From positions 7,180,001-7,244,000 of the forward strand of contig NZ_CP109171.1 in assembly GCF_036246005.1 (NCBI RefSeq): a DNA stretch of 64,000 bases. The letters run 5' to 3'. The number at the start of each line of letters is the position of its first letter. The first letter of the stretch is position 1. Origin of the DNA: Streptomyces sp. NBC_01723. GTDB taxonomy: Bacteria; Actinomycetota; Actinomycetes; Streptomycetales; Streptomycetaceae. The position numbers and the translations under genes were made by a program. The notes under the pieces are model-generated. The model ran no database searches. It was not told the DNA's origin and saw only the letters and a list, made by a program, of their open reading frames with translations. This document shows, one piece after another, positions 34,884 through 44,356 of this stretch.

Positions 34884-34923
34884 CACCGTGCAATGCCCGA
34901 CCCCCGCAGACGTGACACCGTGC
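34880..34923. promoter_or_regulatory. Direct repeat GTGACACCGTGC x2, candidate PucR operator
   Basis: Two exact 12-mers GTGACACCGTGC at 34880-34891 and 34912-34923 are spaced 32 bp apart (three helical turns), upstream of the gene at 34998. A third, imperfect copy lies upstream of 31113. Confidence 0.5.
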
Positions 34924-34997
34924 CACTCAAACCGGCCGTCCGCGCTCCCTAGGCTCGCCCCACACGCAGCGCCACACCGAGCGAGTGGAGGCCGAAG

Positions 34998-35840
34998 ATG
35001 AGCCGAGTGATCCGTGCCGCGCTCTTCCAGACCGCCTGGACGGGCGACAAGGAATCGATGATCCGGGTCCACGAGCAGGCGGTCCGCGACGCCGCCGCGC
35101 AAGGGGCCCAAGTGCTGTGCTTCCAGGAACTGTTCTACGGCCCGTACTTCTGCCAGGTCCAGGACCCCGAGTTCTACGCCTACGCCGAGCGCATCCCCGA
35201 CGGCCCGGTCGTCGAGCGCTTCCAGCGGCTCGCCCGCGAACACGGCATCGTCCTGGTGCTGCCGATGTACGAGGAGGAGCAGCCCGGCGTCCTCTACAAC
35301 ACCGCCGCCGTGCTCGATGCCGACGGCTCCTACCTCGGCAAGTACCGCAAGACCCACATCCCGCAGGTGCGGGGCTTCTGGGAGAAGTTCTACTTCCGCC
35401 CCGGCAACTCCGGCTGGCCGGTCTTCGACACCGCCGTCGGCAAGGTCGGCGTGTACATCTGCTACGACCGGCACTTCCCGGAGGGCTGGCGGGCGCTGGG
35501 CCTTCAGGGCGCCGAGGTCGTCTTCAACCCGTCGGCCACCTCGCGCGGCCTCTCCGGCTACCTGTGGCAGCTGGAGCAGCCGGCGGCGGCCGTCGCCAAC
35601 GAGTACTTCGTGGGCGCCATCAACCGCGTCGGCGTCGAGGAGTACGGCGACAACGACTTCTACGGCACCTCCTACTTCGTCGACCCCGAGGCCCAGTTCG
35701 TCGGCGAGGTCGCGAGCGACAAGGAGACCGAACTCGTCGTGCGCGACCTCGACCTGGCCAAGCTGCGCGAGGTCCGCGACCGCTGGCAGTTCTACCGGGA
35801 CCGCGCGCCGGGCGCGTACTCCCCGCTGACCGCGCCCTGA
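34998..35840 (+). CDS. Nitrilase-superfamily amidase, ureidopropionase-like (2)
   Basis: A 280-aa paralogue of the gene at 31113, with identical length and most motifs shared (GFWEKFYFRPGN, EEYGDNDFYGTSYFVDP). The Glu-Lys-Cys triad is in CFQELFYGPYF, KYRKTHIPQVRG and YICYDRHFPEG. ATG 34998 follows GTGGAGGCCGAAG. It is followed 39 bp later by the hydantoinase, whose product it should hydrolyse. Why the cluster keeps two amidases is unclear: different carbamoyl chain substituents are one possibility. Confidence 0.85.
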   Translation: MSRVIRAALFQTAWTGDKESMIRVHEQAVRDAAAQGAQVLCFQELFYGPYFCQVQDPEFYAYAERIPDGPVVERFQRLAREHGIVLVLPMYEEEQPGVLYNTAAVLDADGSYLGKYRKTHIPQVRGFWEKFYFRPGNSGWPVFDTAVGKVGVYICYDRHFPEGWRALGLQGAEVVFNPSATSRGLSGYLWQLEQPAAAVANEYFVGAINRVGVEEYGDNDFYGTSYFVDPEAQFVGEVASDKETELVVRDLDLAKLREVRDRWQFYRDRAPGAYSPLTAP

Positions 35841-35879
35841 CCGACCGGGCCCGGGCCGCCCCTGACAGGAGGGAACAGC

Positions 35880-37322
35880 ATGAGCAGCCGTACCGTCATC
35901 CGCGGCGGCCTCGTCATCACCGCGTCCGACGAGATCCACGCCGACGTCCTGATCGAGGACGGCCGGGTCGCCGCCCTCGCCGCGACCGGCACCCCGGCCG
36001 CCGAATCCTTCACGGCCGGGCGAAGCGAGATGGGGGCTCCCCCGCCCGAAGGGTGGGGGAGGGTGATCGACGCCACCGGCAAGTACGTCATCCCGGGCGG
36101 TGTCGACGGGCACACCCACATGGAGATGCCCTTCGGCGGCACCTACGCGGCCGACACCTTCGAGACCGGCACCAGGGCCGCCGCCTGGGGCGGTACGACC
36201 ACCATCGTCGACTTCGCCATCCAGGGCGTCGGCCACTCCCTGCGCGAGGGCCTCGACGCCTGGCACGCGAAGGCCGAGGGCAACTGCGCGATCGACTACG
36301 GCTTCCACATGATCGTCTCCGACGTGAACCAGGAGACGCTCAAGGAGATGGACCTGCTGGTCGAGGAGGGCGTCACCTCCTTCAAGCAGTTCATGGCCTA
36401 CCCCGGCGTCTTCTACTCCGACGACGGCCAGATCCTGCGGGCCATGCAGCGCGCCGCCGAGAACGGCGGGCTGATCATGATGCACGCCGAGAACGGCATC
36501 GCGATCGACGTCCTGGTCGAGCAGGCCCTCGCCCGCGGCGAGACCGACCCGCGCTTCCACGGCGAGGTCCGCAAGGCTCTCCTGGAGGCCGAGGCCACCC
36601 ACCGCGCGATCAAACTCGCGCAGGTCGCCGGCGCGCCCCTCTACGTCGTGCACGTCTCCGCGACCGAGGCGGTCGCCGAGCTGACCCGGGCCCGCGACGA
36701 GGGCCTGAACGTCTTCGGCGAGACCTGCCCGCAGTACCTGTTCCTGTCCACCGACAACCTCGCGGAGCCCGACTTCGAGGGCGCCAAGTACGTGTGCAGC
36801 ACCCCGCTGCGCCCGCGCGAGCACCAGGCGGCGCTGTGGCGGGGCCTCAGGACCAACGACCTCCAGGTGGTGTCGACCGACCACTGCCCCTTCTGCTTCA
36901 GCGGCCAGAAGGAGCTGGGCCGCGGCGACTTCTCCAAGATCCCCAACGGGATGCCGGGCGTCGAGAACCGCATGGACCTGCTCCACCAGGCCGTCGTCGA
37001 CGGGCACATCGGCCGCCGCCGCTGGATCGAGATCGCCTGCGCCTCCCCGGCCCGCATGTTCGGCCTGTACCCGAAGAAGGGCACCATCGCGCCCGGCGCC
37101 GACGCCGACATCGTCATCTACGACCCGCACGCCGAGCAGGTCATCTCCGCCGAGACCCACCACATGAACGTCGACTACTCGGCGTACGAGGGCAGGCGCG
37201 TCACCGGCCGCGTGGAGACGGTGCTCTCGCGGGGCGAACCGGTCGTCACCGAGCGGGAGTACACCGGACACAAGGGCCACGGCGCGTACGTCCCGCGCTC
37301 CACCTGTCAGTACCTCAGCTAG
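35880..37322 (+). CDS. hydA: Hydantoinase / dihydropyrimidinase
   Basis: A 480-aa amidohydrolase-superfamily enzyme that opens hydantoins or 5,6-dihydropyrimidines to ureido acids in the cytosol. Metal ligands are seen: DGHTHMEMPFGG (HxH), carbamylated Lys in TSFKQFMAYPG, MHAENG, YVVHVSATEA and VSTDHCPFCFSG. ATG 35880 follows AGGAGGGAAC. Between residues about 40 and 61 an extra stretch (ESFTAGRSEMGAPPPEGWGR) is encoded by an inserted palindromic repeat, in frame. The rest is canonical. Downstream of the amidase and upstream of the F420-type oxidoreductase. Confidence 0.9.
   Translation: MSSRTVIRGGLVITASDEIHADVLIEDGRVAALAATGTPAAESFTAGRSEMGAPPPEGWGRVIDATGKYVIPGGVDGHTHMEMPFGGTYAADTFETGTRAAAWGGTTTIVDFAIQGVGHSLREGLDAWHAKAEGNCAIDYGFHMIVSDVNQETLKEMDLLVEEGVTSFKQFMAYPGVFYSDDGQILRAMQRAAENGGLIMMHAENGIAIDVLVEQALARGETDPRFHGEVRKALLEAEATHRAIKLAQVAGAPLYVVHVSATEAVAELTRARDEGLNVFGETCPQYLFLSTDNLAEPDFEGAKYVCSTPLRPREHQAALWRGLRTNDLQVVSTDHCPFCFSGQKELGRGDFSKIPNGMPGVENRMDLLHQAVVDGHIGRRRWIEIACASPARMFGLYPKKGTIAPGADADIVIYDPHAEQVISAETHHMNVDYSAYEGRRVTGRVETVLSRGEPVVTEREYTGHKGHGAYVPRSTCQYLS
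36037..36061. repeat. GC-rich palindromic repeat inside hydA
   Basis: CTCCCCCGCCC, loop GAA, GGGTGGGGGAG forms an 11-bp stem with one G-T pair. It follows CGAAGCGAGATGGGGG. It looks like a dispersed Streptomyces intergenic repeat that has landed in a coding region without breaking the frame. Confidence 0.7.
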
Positions 37323-37333
37323 GAGCCCAGCCC

Positions 37334-38356
37334 ATGGACTTCGGACTCGTCCTGCAGACCGACCCGCCGGCCTCCCGCGTCGTCAGCCTGATGCAGCGGG
37401 CCGAGCGCAACGGCTTCAGCCACGGCTGGACCTTCGACTCCGCCGTGCTCTGGCAGGAGCCGTTCGTCATCTACAGCCAGATCCTGGCCAACACCACGCG
37501 CCTCAAGGTGGGCCCGATGGTCACCAACCCCGGTACCCGCACCTGGGAGGTGACCGCCTCCACCTTCGCCACCCTCAACGACATGTTCGGCAACCGCACC
37601 GTCTGCGGCATCGGCCGCGGCGACTCCGCGATGCGCGTGGCCGGCCGCAAGCCCAACACCCTCGCCCGGATCAGCGAGGCCATGAAGGTCATCCGGGCCC
37701 TGGGCCGGGGCGAGGAGGCCGACCTCGGCGGCGGCACCGCGGTCAGGTTCCCGTGGATCAAGCCGGGTGCCGAAGTGCCGGTGTGGATGGCTGCGTACGG
37801 GCCGAAGGCCCTGAAGATGACGGGGGAGGAGGCCGACGGCTTCATCCTCCAGCTCGCCGACCTCTACCTCACCGAGTACATGGTCAAGGCCGTCAAGGAC
37901 GCCGCCGCGGCCGCCGGCCGGGACCCGGACGAGGTGACGATCTGCGTCGCCGCCCCCGCCTACGTCACCGCCGACGACTCGCCCGGAACGCTCGCCCACG
38001 CACGCGAGCAGTGCCGCTGGTTCGGCGGCATGGTCGGCAACCACGTCGCCGACCTGGTCAGCAAGTACGGCGAGCACTCCGCCGCCGTCCCCGACGAACT
38101 CACCGACTACATCAAGTCCCGCGAGGGCTACGACTACGCCCACCACGGACGCAGCGGCAACCCGGACACGCAGTTCGTGCCGGACGAGATCGTCGACCGG
38201 TTCTGCCTGATCGGGCCGGTCGAGCAGCACATCGAGAAGCTCCAGGCCCTGCGCGCCCTCGGCGTCGACCAGTTCGCCGTGTACGACATGCACGACGCGC
38301 AGGAAGCGACGATCGACGCGTACGGCGCGGAGATCATCCCGGCACTCCACCGCTGA
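37334..38356 (+). CDS. LLM-class F420-dependent oxidoreductase
   Basis: A 340-aa TIM-barrel protein of the bacterial-luciferase superfamily, F420-using subgroup: MDFGLVLQTDPPASRVV, NTTRLKVGPMVTNPGTR, VCGIGRGDSAMR, VPVWMAAYGPKALKMTGEEA and ADGFILQLAD. ATG 37334 follows AGGAGCCCAGCCC, 12 bp after hydA. In this setting it may reduce or oxidise a pyrimidine or hydantoin ring, or process a side chain, but substrate and cofactor are inferred from the family only. No Fe-S dihydropyrimidine dehydrogenase is in the cluster. Confidence 0.85.
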   Translation: MDFGLVLQTDPPASRVVSLMQRAERNGFSHGWTFDSAVLWQEPFVIYSQILANTTRLKVGPMVTNPGTRTWEVTASTFATLNDMFGNRTVCGIGRGDSAMRVAGRKPNTLARISEAMKVIRALGRGEEADLGGGTAVRFPWIKPGAEVPVWMAAYGPKALKMTGEEADGFILQLADLYLTEYMVKAVKDAAAAAGRDPDEVTICVAAPAYVTADDSPGTLAHAREQCRWFGGMVGNHVADLVSKYGEHSAAVPDELTDYIKSREGYDYAHHGRSGNPDTQFVPDEIVDRFCLIGPVEQHIEKLQALRALGVDQFAVYDMHDAQEATIDAYGAEIIPALHR

Positions 38357-38397
38357 CCGGAACCCGTTCCGGAACCCTCCGCCGAAGGGTCACACCC

Positions 38398-39918
<1,521 letters not shown>

Positions 39919-39959
39919 GCGCCTGCGGCCGCGTTCGCCCGTCACCGCTCCCAGGGCCT

Positions 39960-40079
39960 GTCTGACCATTCCCTCCCCCAGCCTCCGGCCGGGAGGTGCC
40001 CCGCGACGCCATGCACGCAACTCTCGCCGCACCGGGCGCCGCGAGGCCGCCCTCCGGGCGACGACGGGAATGGTCAGAC
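39960..40079. repeat. 120-bp palindromic MITE-like element
   Basis: The terminal arms GTCTGACCATTCCC (39960-39973) and GGGAATGGTCAGAC (40066-40079) are perfect inverted repeats. The interior has further GC-rich palindromes (CCGGCCGG, CGGGCGCCGCG). It codes for nothing and sits between two convergent genes. Confidence 0.65.
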
Positions 40080-40084
40080 CGGTC

Positions 40085-40942
40085 CTATCGGGCCGTGCCG
40101 AAGTCCTGGGTCCAGTAGGAGCCGGGCTGCGCGAGGCCGACGCCGATCTCCTTGAAGTCGCAGTTGAGGATGTTTTCCTTGTGACCGGGGCTGGACATCC
40201 AGCCCGCCATCACCTTTTCGGGCGTTTCGTAGCCGTACGCGACGTTCTCGCCGTAGGTGCTCCAGTTGTACCCGGCGTTGGTGATGCGGTCGTCCGGCGA
40301 CGATCCGTTCGAGCCGGAGTGCGACATGGTGCCGGTGGCCGCCATGTCCTCGCTGTGTGCCTGCGCGGCCTTGGTCAGGGCGGCGTTCACCGTCACCGGG
40401 GAGCAGCCGGCCTTGCTCCGCTCGGCGTTGACGAGTTCCACGACCTTGGCGACGTCACCGGAGGCCGGGGCGGTGGCCGGCGGGGTGCTCGGGGACGCGG
40501 GGGCCGAGGGGGTCGGCTTCGTGGCGGCGGGCTCGGAGGTGTCGGCCGTGGGCTCGGAGGAGCCGGTGGACGGCTTGGAGCCGGCGTCGGACACCTTGGC
40601 GGCGGGGGCCTTGGGGGTGGCCGTCGACTTCGGCTTGTGCGGCTTGTCTGGCTTGTGTCGCTTGTGTGACGGTTCGGCATCCTGGTGCTTGGGTGCGGCC
40701 GGCTCGGCCGACGGCGCCGCCGAGGGCTCACCGCTCTGCTGGCTGCTCCACTCCCGGTACCAGTTCGCGTCGCCCCACCTGTCCTTGCCCGTGGTCGAGG
40801 CGGCGGTGCTCTGCGGCTCCCGCTCCTCGTTGCCGGGCCAGTCGGAACAGGCCAGGGCGACGGAGGGTATGCCTATGGCCCCCGCGGCCAGTGCCGCGAC
40901 GACCGGCCGCCGGTAGCGCTGCTGGTGGCGATGCTTTCCCAT
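40085..40942 (-). CDS. Secreted CAP/SCP-domain protein
   Basis: A 285-aa protein from ATG 40942 (GAGGT five bases upstream on its strand). The signal sequence region is RRPVVAALAAGAIGIPSVAL followed by ACSDWPG. A Pro/Ala/Ser/Thr/Lys-rich linker spans about residues 35-165 (HKRHKPDKPHKPKSTATPK). The C-terminal CAP domain (170-285) has VVELVNAERSKAGC, AQAHSEDMAATG, YGENVAYGYETPEK and MSSPGHKENIL. CAP proteins of this kind are exported and probably wall-associated; the biochemical role is not established. Confidence 0.85.
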   Translation of the reverse strand: MGKHRHQQRYRRPVVAALAAGAIGIPSVALACSDWPGNEEREPQSTAASTTGKDRWGDANWYREWSSQQSGEPSAAPSAEPAAPKHQDAEPSHKRHKPDKPHKPKSTATPKAPAAKVSDAGSKPSTGSSEPTADTSEPAATKPTPSAPASPSTPPATAPASGDVAKVVELVNAERSKAGCSPVTVNAALTKAAQAHSEDMAATGTMSHSGSNGSSPDDRITNAGYNWSTYGENVAYGYETPEKVMAGWMSSPGHKENILNCDFKEIGVGLAQPGSYWTQDFGTAR

Positions 40943-41303
40943 GCGTGACCTCACTCGGTGGCGACATCCTGAGGTTGGTCATTCTTGGGACGGGCCGACA
41001 CGGGGGCAAAGGGCCCTTCTACTACTGCGCTTAGTAGGCGGGCGCGGTACTTGCGGCGGACGGTCGGGCGTGCAGACCCCGCCCCCATCGGGGACCGGTG
41101 GCATCTGCTGCCTCGTCAGAAGGCCGCCGCGCGCGACGAACCGCAGACCCTCCCGCCTGGTCTGGACCACCACTCCCACCGGCCTGTACCGCACCCGTGG
41201 CAAGCCGGACAAAGTCCTATTTGTCGCGGAGACGGTGTCTACTAAGGTGCCCGGAGAGATCGGTGAGCGACGTGACGGATGTCACGGAACCTTGCATTCC
41301 GTT
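40943..41303. other. 361-bp intergenic region upstream of the CAP gene
   Basis: No gene is seen. It contains an inverted repeat GACAAA-N6-TTTGTC at 41208-41225 and GC-rich hairpins (GGGCAAAGGGCCC near 41010). The CAP gene is read leftwards from here; the gene to the right ends here, so the region holds the CAP promoter and the terminator of the DUF3558-like gene. Confidence 0.5.
41208..41225. promoter_or_regulatory. Inverted repeat GACAAA-N6-TTTGTC, candidate operator
   Basis: A perfect 6+6 inverted repeat with a 6-base spacer, in an AT-richer spot of the CAP upstream region. It may bind a dimeric regulator. No cognate regulator is evident nearby. Confidence 0.35.
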
Positions 41304-41966
41304 TCAGTCCTGCCCGTTGGACAGGGCCGCCACGGCCTCCTTGGCCGCCTTGATGGCGCCCTTGTTGATGGTGTCCGAGGACGGCGCCTTCTTCGACTCG
41401 AAGTCACTGCCGTTGTACGTGATCATCACCAGGGCGTTGGCCGCGCGGACCAGCACGGTGCCCTCGCGCGTCTGCTGCTTGTCCTCGGTGGTCAGGTTCA
41501 CCACCGAGTAGGCGCCGTCACCGAGCCCCGGGACCTCGCCGCCCCCGCTGCGGTCGGCGACCCGTTCCTTGTACGACTTCTGCGCCGCCTCGTCGGACGC
41601 CATCACCTCGAAGGAGACGTCCAGCCAGCGGTAGTCGTATCCCTTGAGCGCGTTCCACGAACAGGTGCGGCGCACGTCCGTGTCGGTCGAGGGGATCTCC
41701 TTGCCGGCCGCCTTGGCACCCGGCACCAGCGAGGCGACCGTCTTCGTGGCCAGGCTCCCGCACGGCGCGGGGGCGGTGGCGTACGTCTTGGTCGCGGCCT
41801 CCGTGGCCGGCGCGGAGGCGGACCGCTCGGCGGTGTCGGGCGGCGTCTTGTCCTTCGCGGCGGGTGAGGTGTCCGGCCCGGACGACAGCGCCCAGCCCGC
41901 CGTGGCGAGCACGGCGACGGGCGCCAGACGCGCGGTCAGGGCGAGCGGCAGGGGAAGAGAACGCAC
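41304..41966 (-). CDS. DUF3558-like exported protein
   Basis: A 220-aa protein starting at GTG 41966. The N-terminal hydrophobic segment (LPLALTARLAPVAVLATAGW) is followed by an Ala/Thr/Pro-rich linker. The C-terminal domain has the two Cys typical of DUF3558 (PAPCGSLATKTV and VRRTCSWNALKGYDYRWL) and the end region VLVRAANALVMITYNGSDF. No lipobox Cys follows the hydrophobic stretch, so it is either anchored by that helix or cleaved. Function unknown; related proteins are actinobacterial envelope lipoproteins. Confidence 0.65.
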   Translation of the reverse strand: MRSLPLPLALTARLAPVAVLATAGWALSSGPDTSPAAKDKTPPDTAERSASAPATEAATKTYATAPAPCGSLATKTVASLVPGAKAAGKEIPSTDTDVRRTCSWNALKGYDYRWLDVSFEVMASDEAAQKSYKERVADRSGGGEVPGLGDGAYSVVNLTTEDKQQTREGTVLVRAANALVMITYNGSDFESKKAPSSDTINKGAIKAAKEAVAALSNGQD

Positions 41967-42319
41967 GGCGCACTTCTCGGGGGGATGGTGCGGAGGGGGG
42001 TCCGCACTGCGGACGGGACGTCAGTCTCACACGACTCCCTGTGGGGCGGAAGCCCGAACTCGGTGCGTGGCCGGGCGGTGACGCAGATGGAGCGTGTTCG
42101 GGGGCCCAGGGGCGGAGGCTGGTGCCGGCGCCGCGGGGCGGGCGCGTGCGGAGGGGGGGGCGGGCCCGATGCGGGTAGCGGGCGGGTCGGCGCTGTGCGC
42201 CGGTGTTGGTGCCCTGCCGGTTGCGGTCGTGCGGTCCGGTGCCGCCGGTGTGTCCGCGAGGTTCGCTTCGGGGCACGGCCGCCCCCGGCGGTGACCGGTC
42301 GTCGGGGGCGGCGCTCGCG
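41967..42319. other. 353-bp intergenic region
   Basis: Very GC-rich with no convincing gene. It contains GTGCGG-N8-CCGCAC near 41985 and the terminator hairpin at 42278-42312. It presumably carries the promoter of the DUF3558-like gene at its left end. Confidence 0.5.
42278..42312 (-). terminator. Hairpin downstream of methyltransferase gene
   Basis: GCCGCCCCCG (42278-42287) pairs perfectly with CGGGGGCGGC (42303-42312) across 15 bases, 8 bp after the methyltransferase stop. Confidence 0.65.
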
Positions 42320-43144
42320 TCAGGGGCGGACCGCGGTCACCAACCACACCCCGGCCCGCATGCGGACGCCGCTGTCGGTGGCGTACGGGCGCAGGGCCGC
42401 CTCCAGTTCGACCAGACGGCTCGCGGGGAGCGCGCCGCCCGGGTAGCGCGACAGCAGGAACTCGACGGCGTCCGGGACGTCGCGGCCCCAGACGGCCTCC
42501 ACGGTGACCGGCTCCACCGTCACCTCCTCGTAGCACCCGGCGAGGACCTCCCGGACGCGGTCCGGGTCGGACAGTGAGGCCATCGCGGTCCGCGCGGCGA
42601 CCGCTTCGGCGCCGGGCTCCTCGTCGACGAGCCGGGCGAACAGCGCGAGCGTCCGGGCCTCCGGCGAGTGCGGTCCCGGCGGTTGGGGGCAGACGAACGC
42701 GAGCCGCCCGCCGGGACGCAGCGCCCGTGCGAGATTGCGGAAGGCGGCGGCGTGGTCCTCGAAGAACATCACCCCGCCCCTGCTGACGACCACGTCGTAG
42801 GCGTCCGCCGGGAAGGGGTGCACCTGCGCGTCGGCGCACTCGTACGCCGCGTTCGCGACCCCCTCGGCCGCCGTGCTCGCGCGGGCCCGCTCCAGCAGGG
42901 GCGCCGAGATGTCGACGCCGACGGCGTGCCCGGGGGCGGCGAGCCGCGCCGCGATCCGGGTGGTCGCCCCCGCCCCGCAGCCGACGTCGAGGACCCGGTC
43001 GCCCGGCGCGACGGCCGCCGCGCCGAACAGGGCGTCGTTCACCCCGGCCAGCATCGCGTCGTAGCGGGCCTGGTGGGTGGCCCAGTGGGCGCCGACGGGG
43101 CCGTTCCAGGCTTCGGCCTGGCGGGAGTTGGCGACGAGGGTCAT
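42320..43144 (-). CDS. SAM-dependent class I methyltransferase
   Basis: A 274-aa methyltransferase with motif I VLDVGCGAGATTRIA (about residues 49-63), motif II/III region YDVVVSRGGVMFFEDHAAAF and LRPGGRLAFVCPQ. It resembles UbiE/Methyltransf_11-type enzymes acting on small molecules; the substrate is unknown. ATG 43144 overlaps the stop of the AhpD-like gene by 4 bp (ATGA), so both are translated together. Confidence 0.8.
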   Translation of the reverse strand: MTLVANSRQAEAWNGPVGAHWATHQARYDAMLAGVNDALFGAAAVAPGDRVLDVGCGAGATTRIAARLAAPGHAVGVDISAPLLERARASTAAEGVANAAYECADAQVHPFPADAYDVVVSRGGVMFFEDHAAAFRNLARALRPGGRLAFVCPQPPGPHSPEARTLALFARLVDEEPGAEAVAARTAMASLSDPDRVREVLAGCYEEVTVEPVTVEAVWGRDVPDAVEFLLSRYPGGALPASRLVELEAALRPYATDSGVRMRAGVWLVTAVRP

Positions 43145-44190
43145 GAGGTCTCCTTGGCGGTGGAACGAGCGGTGGAGGGGGCGGCCGGGCGGCGGGCGGG
43201 TCGGGCGGCGGGCGCGGACAGCCCGCGTTCCACGCGGTCCACGGCGGCGAAGGCGCCGTACGCGACGAGGTGCACCAGGCAGTGGTCGGTGTGCTCGGGC
43301 CGGCGCCACGCCGCCACGTCCGCGTCCGTGACCCGGTACGGCGCGCACGCGGCCAGCAGCGCCAGCCGCGCCCCGGGCCGGGTCCGCCGGTCCGGGAACG
43401 GGTCGGGCGCGAGGGGCGGATGGGCCCCGCCCCAGGCGTCCAGGGTCCGGCGTACGAGGGCCTGGTCGTCGGTGTCCAGGAGCCCCGCGCCGGACAGCGC
43501 GGCGGTGCGCAGCGCCGCGTACGCCGGGCCGACCGGCGTGCCCGCCGCCCACTGCGGGCCCGGCCCAGGATCGTCCAGCAGAGGGAGCGAGGCGCCGGGT
43601 GCCACGACCCGGCGCACGGCACGCGACAGCGAGCGGCCCGCCAGGCTCCGCACCGGACGCAGCCGTTGCGCGTCGGCCGGGAGCAGGTTCTCGGTCACCA
43701 GCGCGGACACCACACGGTTGATGAAGTGGAAGGCCAGCACGGTGCCCAGGTAGCCGGGTGCCTCCTCGCGCGGGAACGGGTACGGCTCCCGCGCGGACCC
43801 CGGCTCGCGGGTGCGCCGCGCCCAGTCCAGCACGCGCGCGTGCCGCTCGTCCTCCGGTTCCAGGCCCCGGGCCAGCCGCTCGGCCAGTGCATGGTCGCCG
43901 GTGGCGTGCAGCAGGACGGTGTGCGCGTCCACGCAGAACGGGCACTTGTTGGCCGACGACACCCCGAACGCCGCGACCTCCTTGCCGGTCCGGTCGCCGG
44001 GACCGGCGATCAGGGACTCGCGCATCAGCGCCCACGCGGGGGCGAGCAGGGCGGGGGCGGAGGCGAGGACCACGAAGGTGGAGGGTTCGGCGATGCCGAA
44101 GTCCCGCGCCATCTGGGCGTAGGCCTCGGCGACGCGGCCGGTGGCCGCCTTCGGCGAGGGCGGTTCGGTGTGACGGAAGGGTGTGGGCAT
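43141..44190 (-). CDS. AhpD-like carboxymuconolactone decarboxylase-family protein
   Basis: A 349-aa protein with the AhpD active-site signature SSANKCPFCVDAHTVLLHAT (CxxC...H, about residues 78-97), preceded by LIAGPGDRTGKEVAAFGVS. The remaining 200 residues are helical and carry a second, degenerate half without CxxC (LARGLEPEDERHARVLDW ... CLVHLVAYGAF). The family includes peroxidases and lactone decarboxylases; the redox Cys pair favours peroxide or disulfide chemistry. ATG 44190. Divergent from the two-component system. Confidence 0.75.
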   Translation of the reverse strand: MPTPFRHTEPPSPKAATGRVAEAYAQMARDFGIAEPSTFVVLASAPALLAPAWALMRESLIAGPGDRTGKEVAAFGVSSANKCPFCVDAHTVLLHATGDHALAERLARGLEPEDERHARVLDWARRTREPGSAREPYPFPREEAPGYLGTVLAFHFINRVVSALVTENLLPADAQRLRPVRSLAGRSLSRAVRRVVAPGASLPLLDDPGPGPQWAAGTPVGPAYAALRTAALSGAGLLDTDDQALVRRTLDAWGGAHPPLAPDPFPDRRTRPGARLALLAACAPYRVTDADVAAWRRPEHTDHCLVHLVAYGAFAAVDRVERGLSAPAARPARRPAAPSTARSTAKETS

Positions 44191-44344
44191 GCACAGCAGC
44201 CTGCGCCGCGGGACCGCCCGCGGTCGTCGTACGGCCGGATACGGTCCGCACTGCGCCGACGGTCGCGGTCACCGGGCGCACTACTTCGCCGGGAGTAGTC
44301 CGGGTGCCGTCCACAGGGCCGACGCGCCTGTCGGCGGGCCGGTC

Positions 44345-44350
44345 TAGTCT
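44345..44350 (+). promoter_or_regulatory. -10 box TAGTCT of the histidine kinase gene, leaderless
   Basis: TAGTCT lies six bases before ATG 44357, and no ribosome binding site is present. This is the standard leaderless spacing. Confidence 0.5.
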
Positions 44351-44356
44351 GCGGGC

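Noticed and set aside
33174..37280. 1368-aa open frame on the minus strand, and many other long antisense frames
   Set aside because: They lie opposite clear genes and have low-complexity Gly/Val/Asp/Arg composition, the usual mirror of GC-rich third positions.
40943..41303. c-di-AMP (ydaO-type) riboswitch upstream of the CAP gene
   Set aside because: The genomic context would fit, but I could not find the conserved motifs or a convincing terminator stem.
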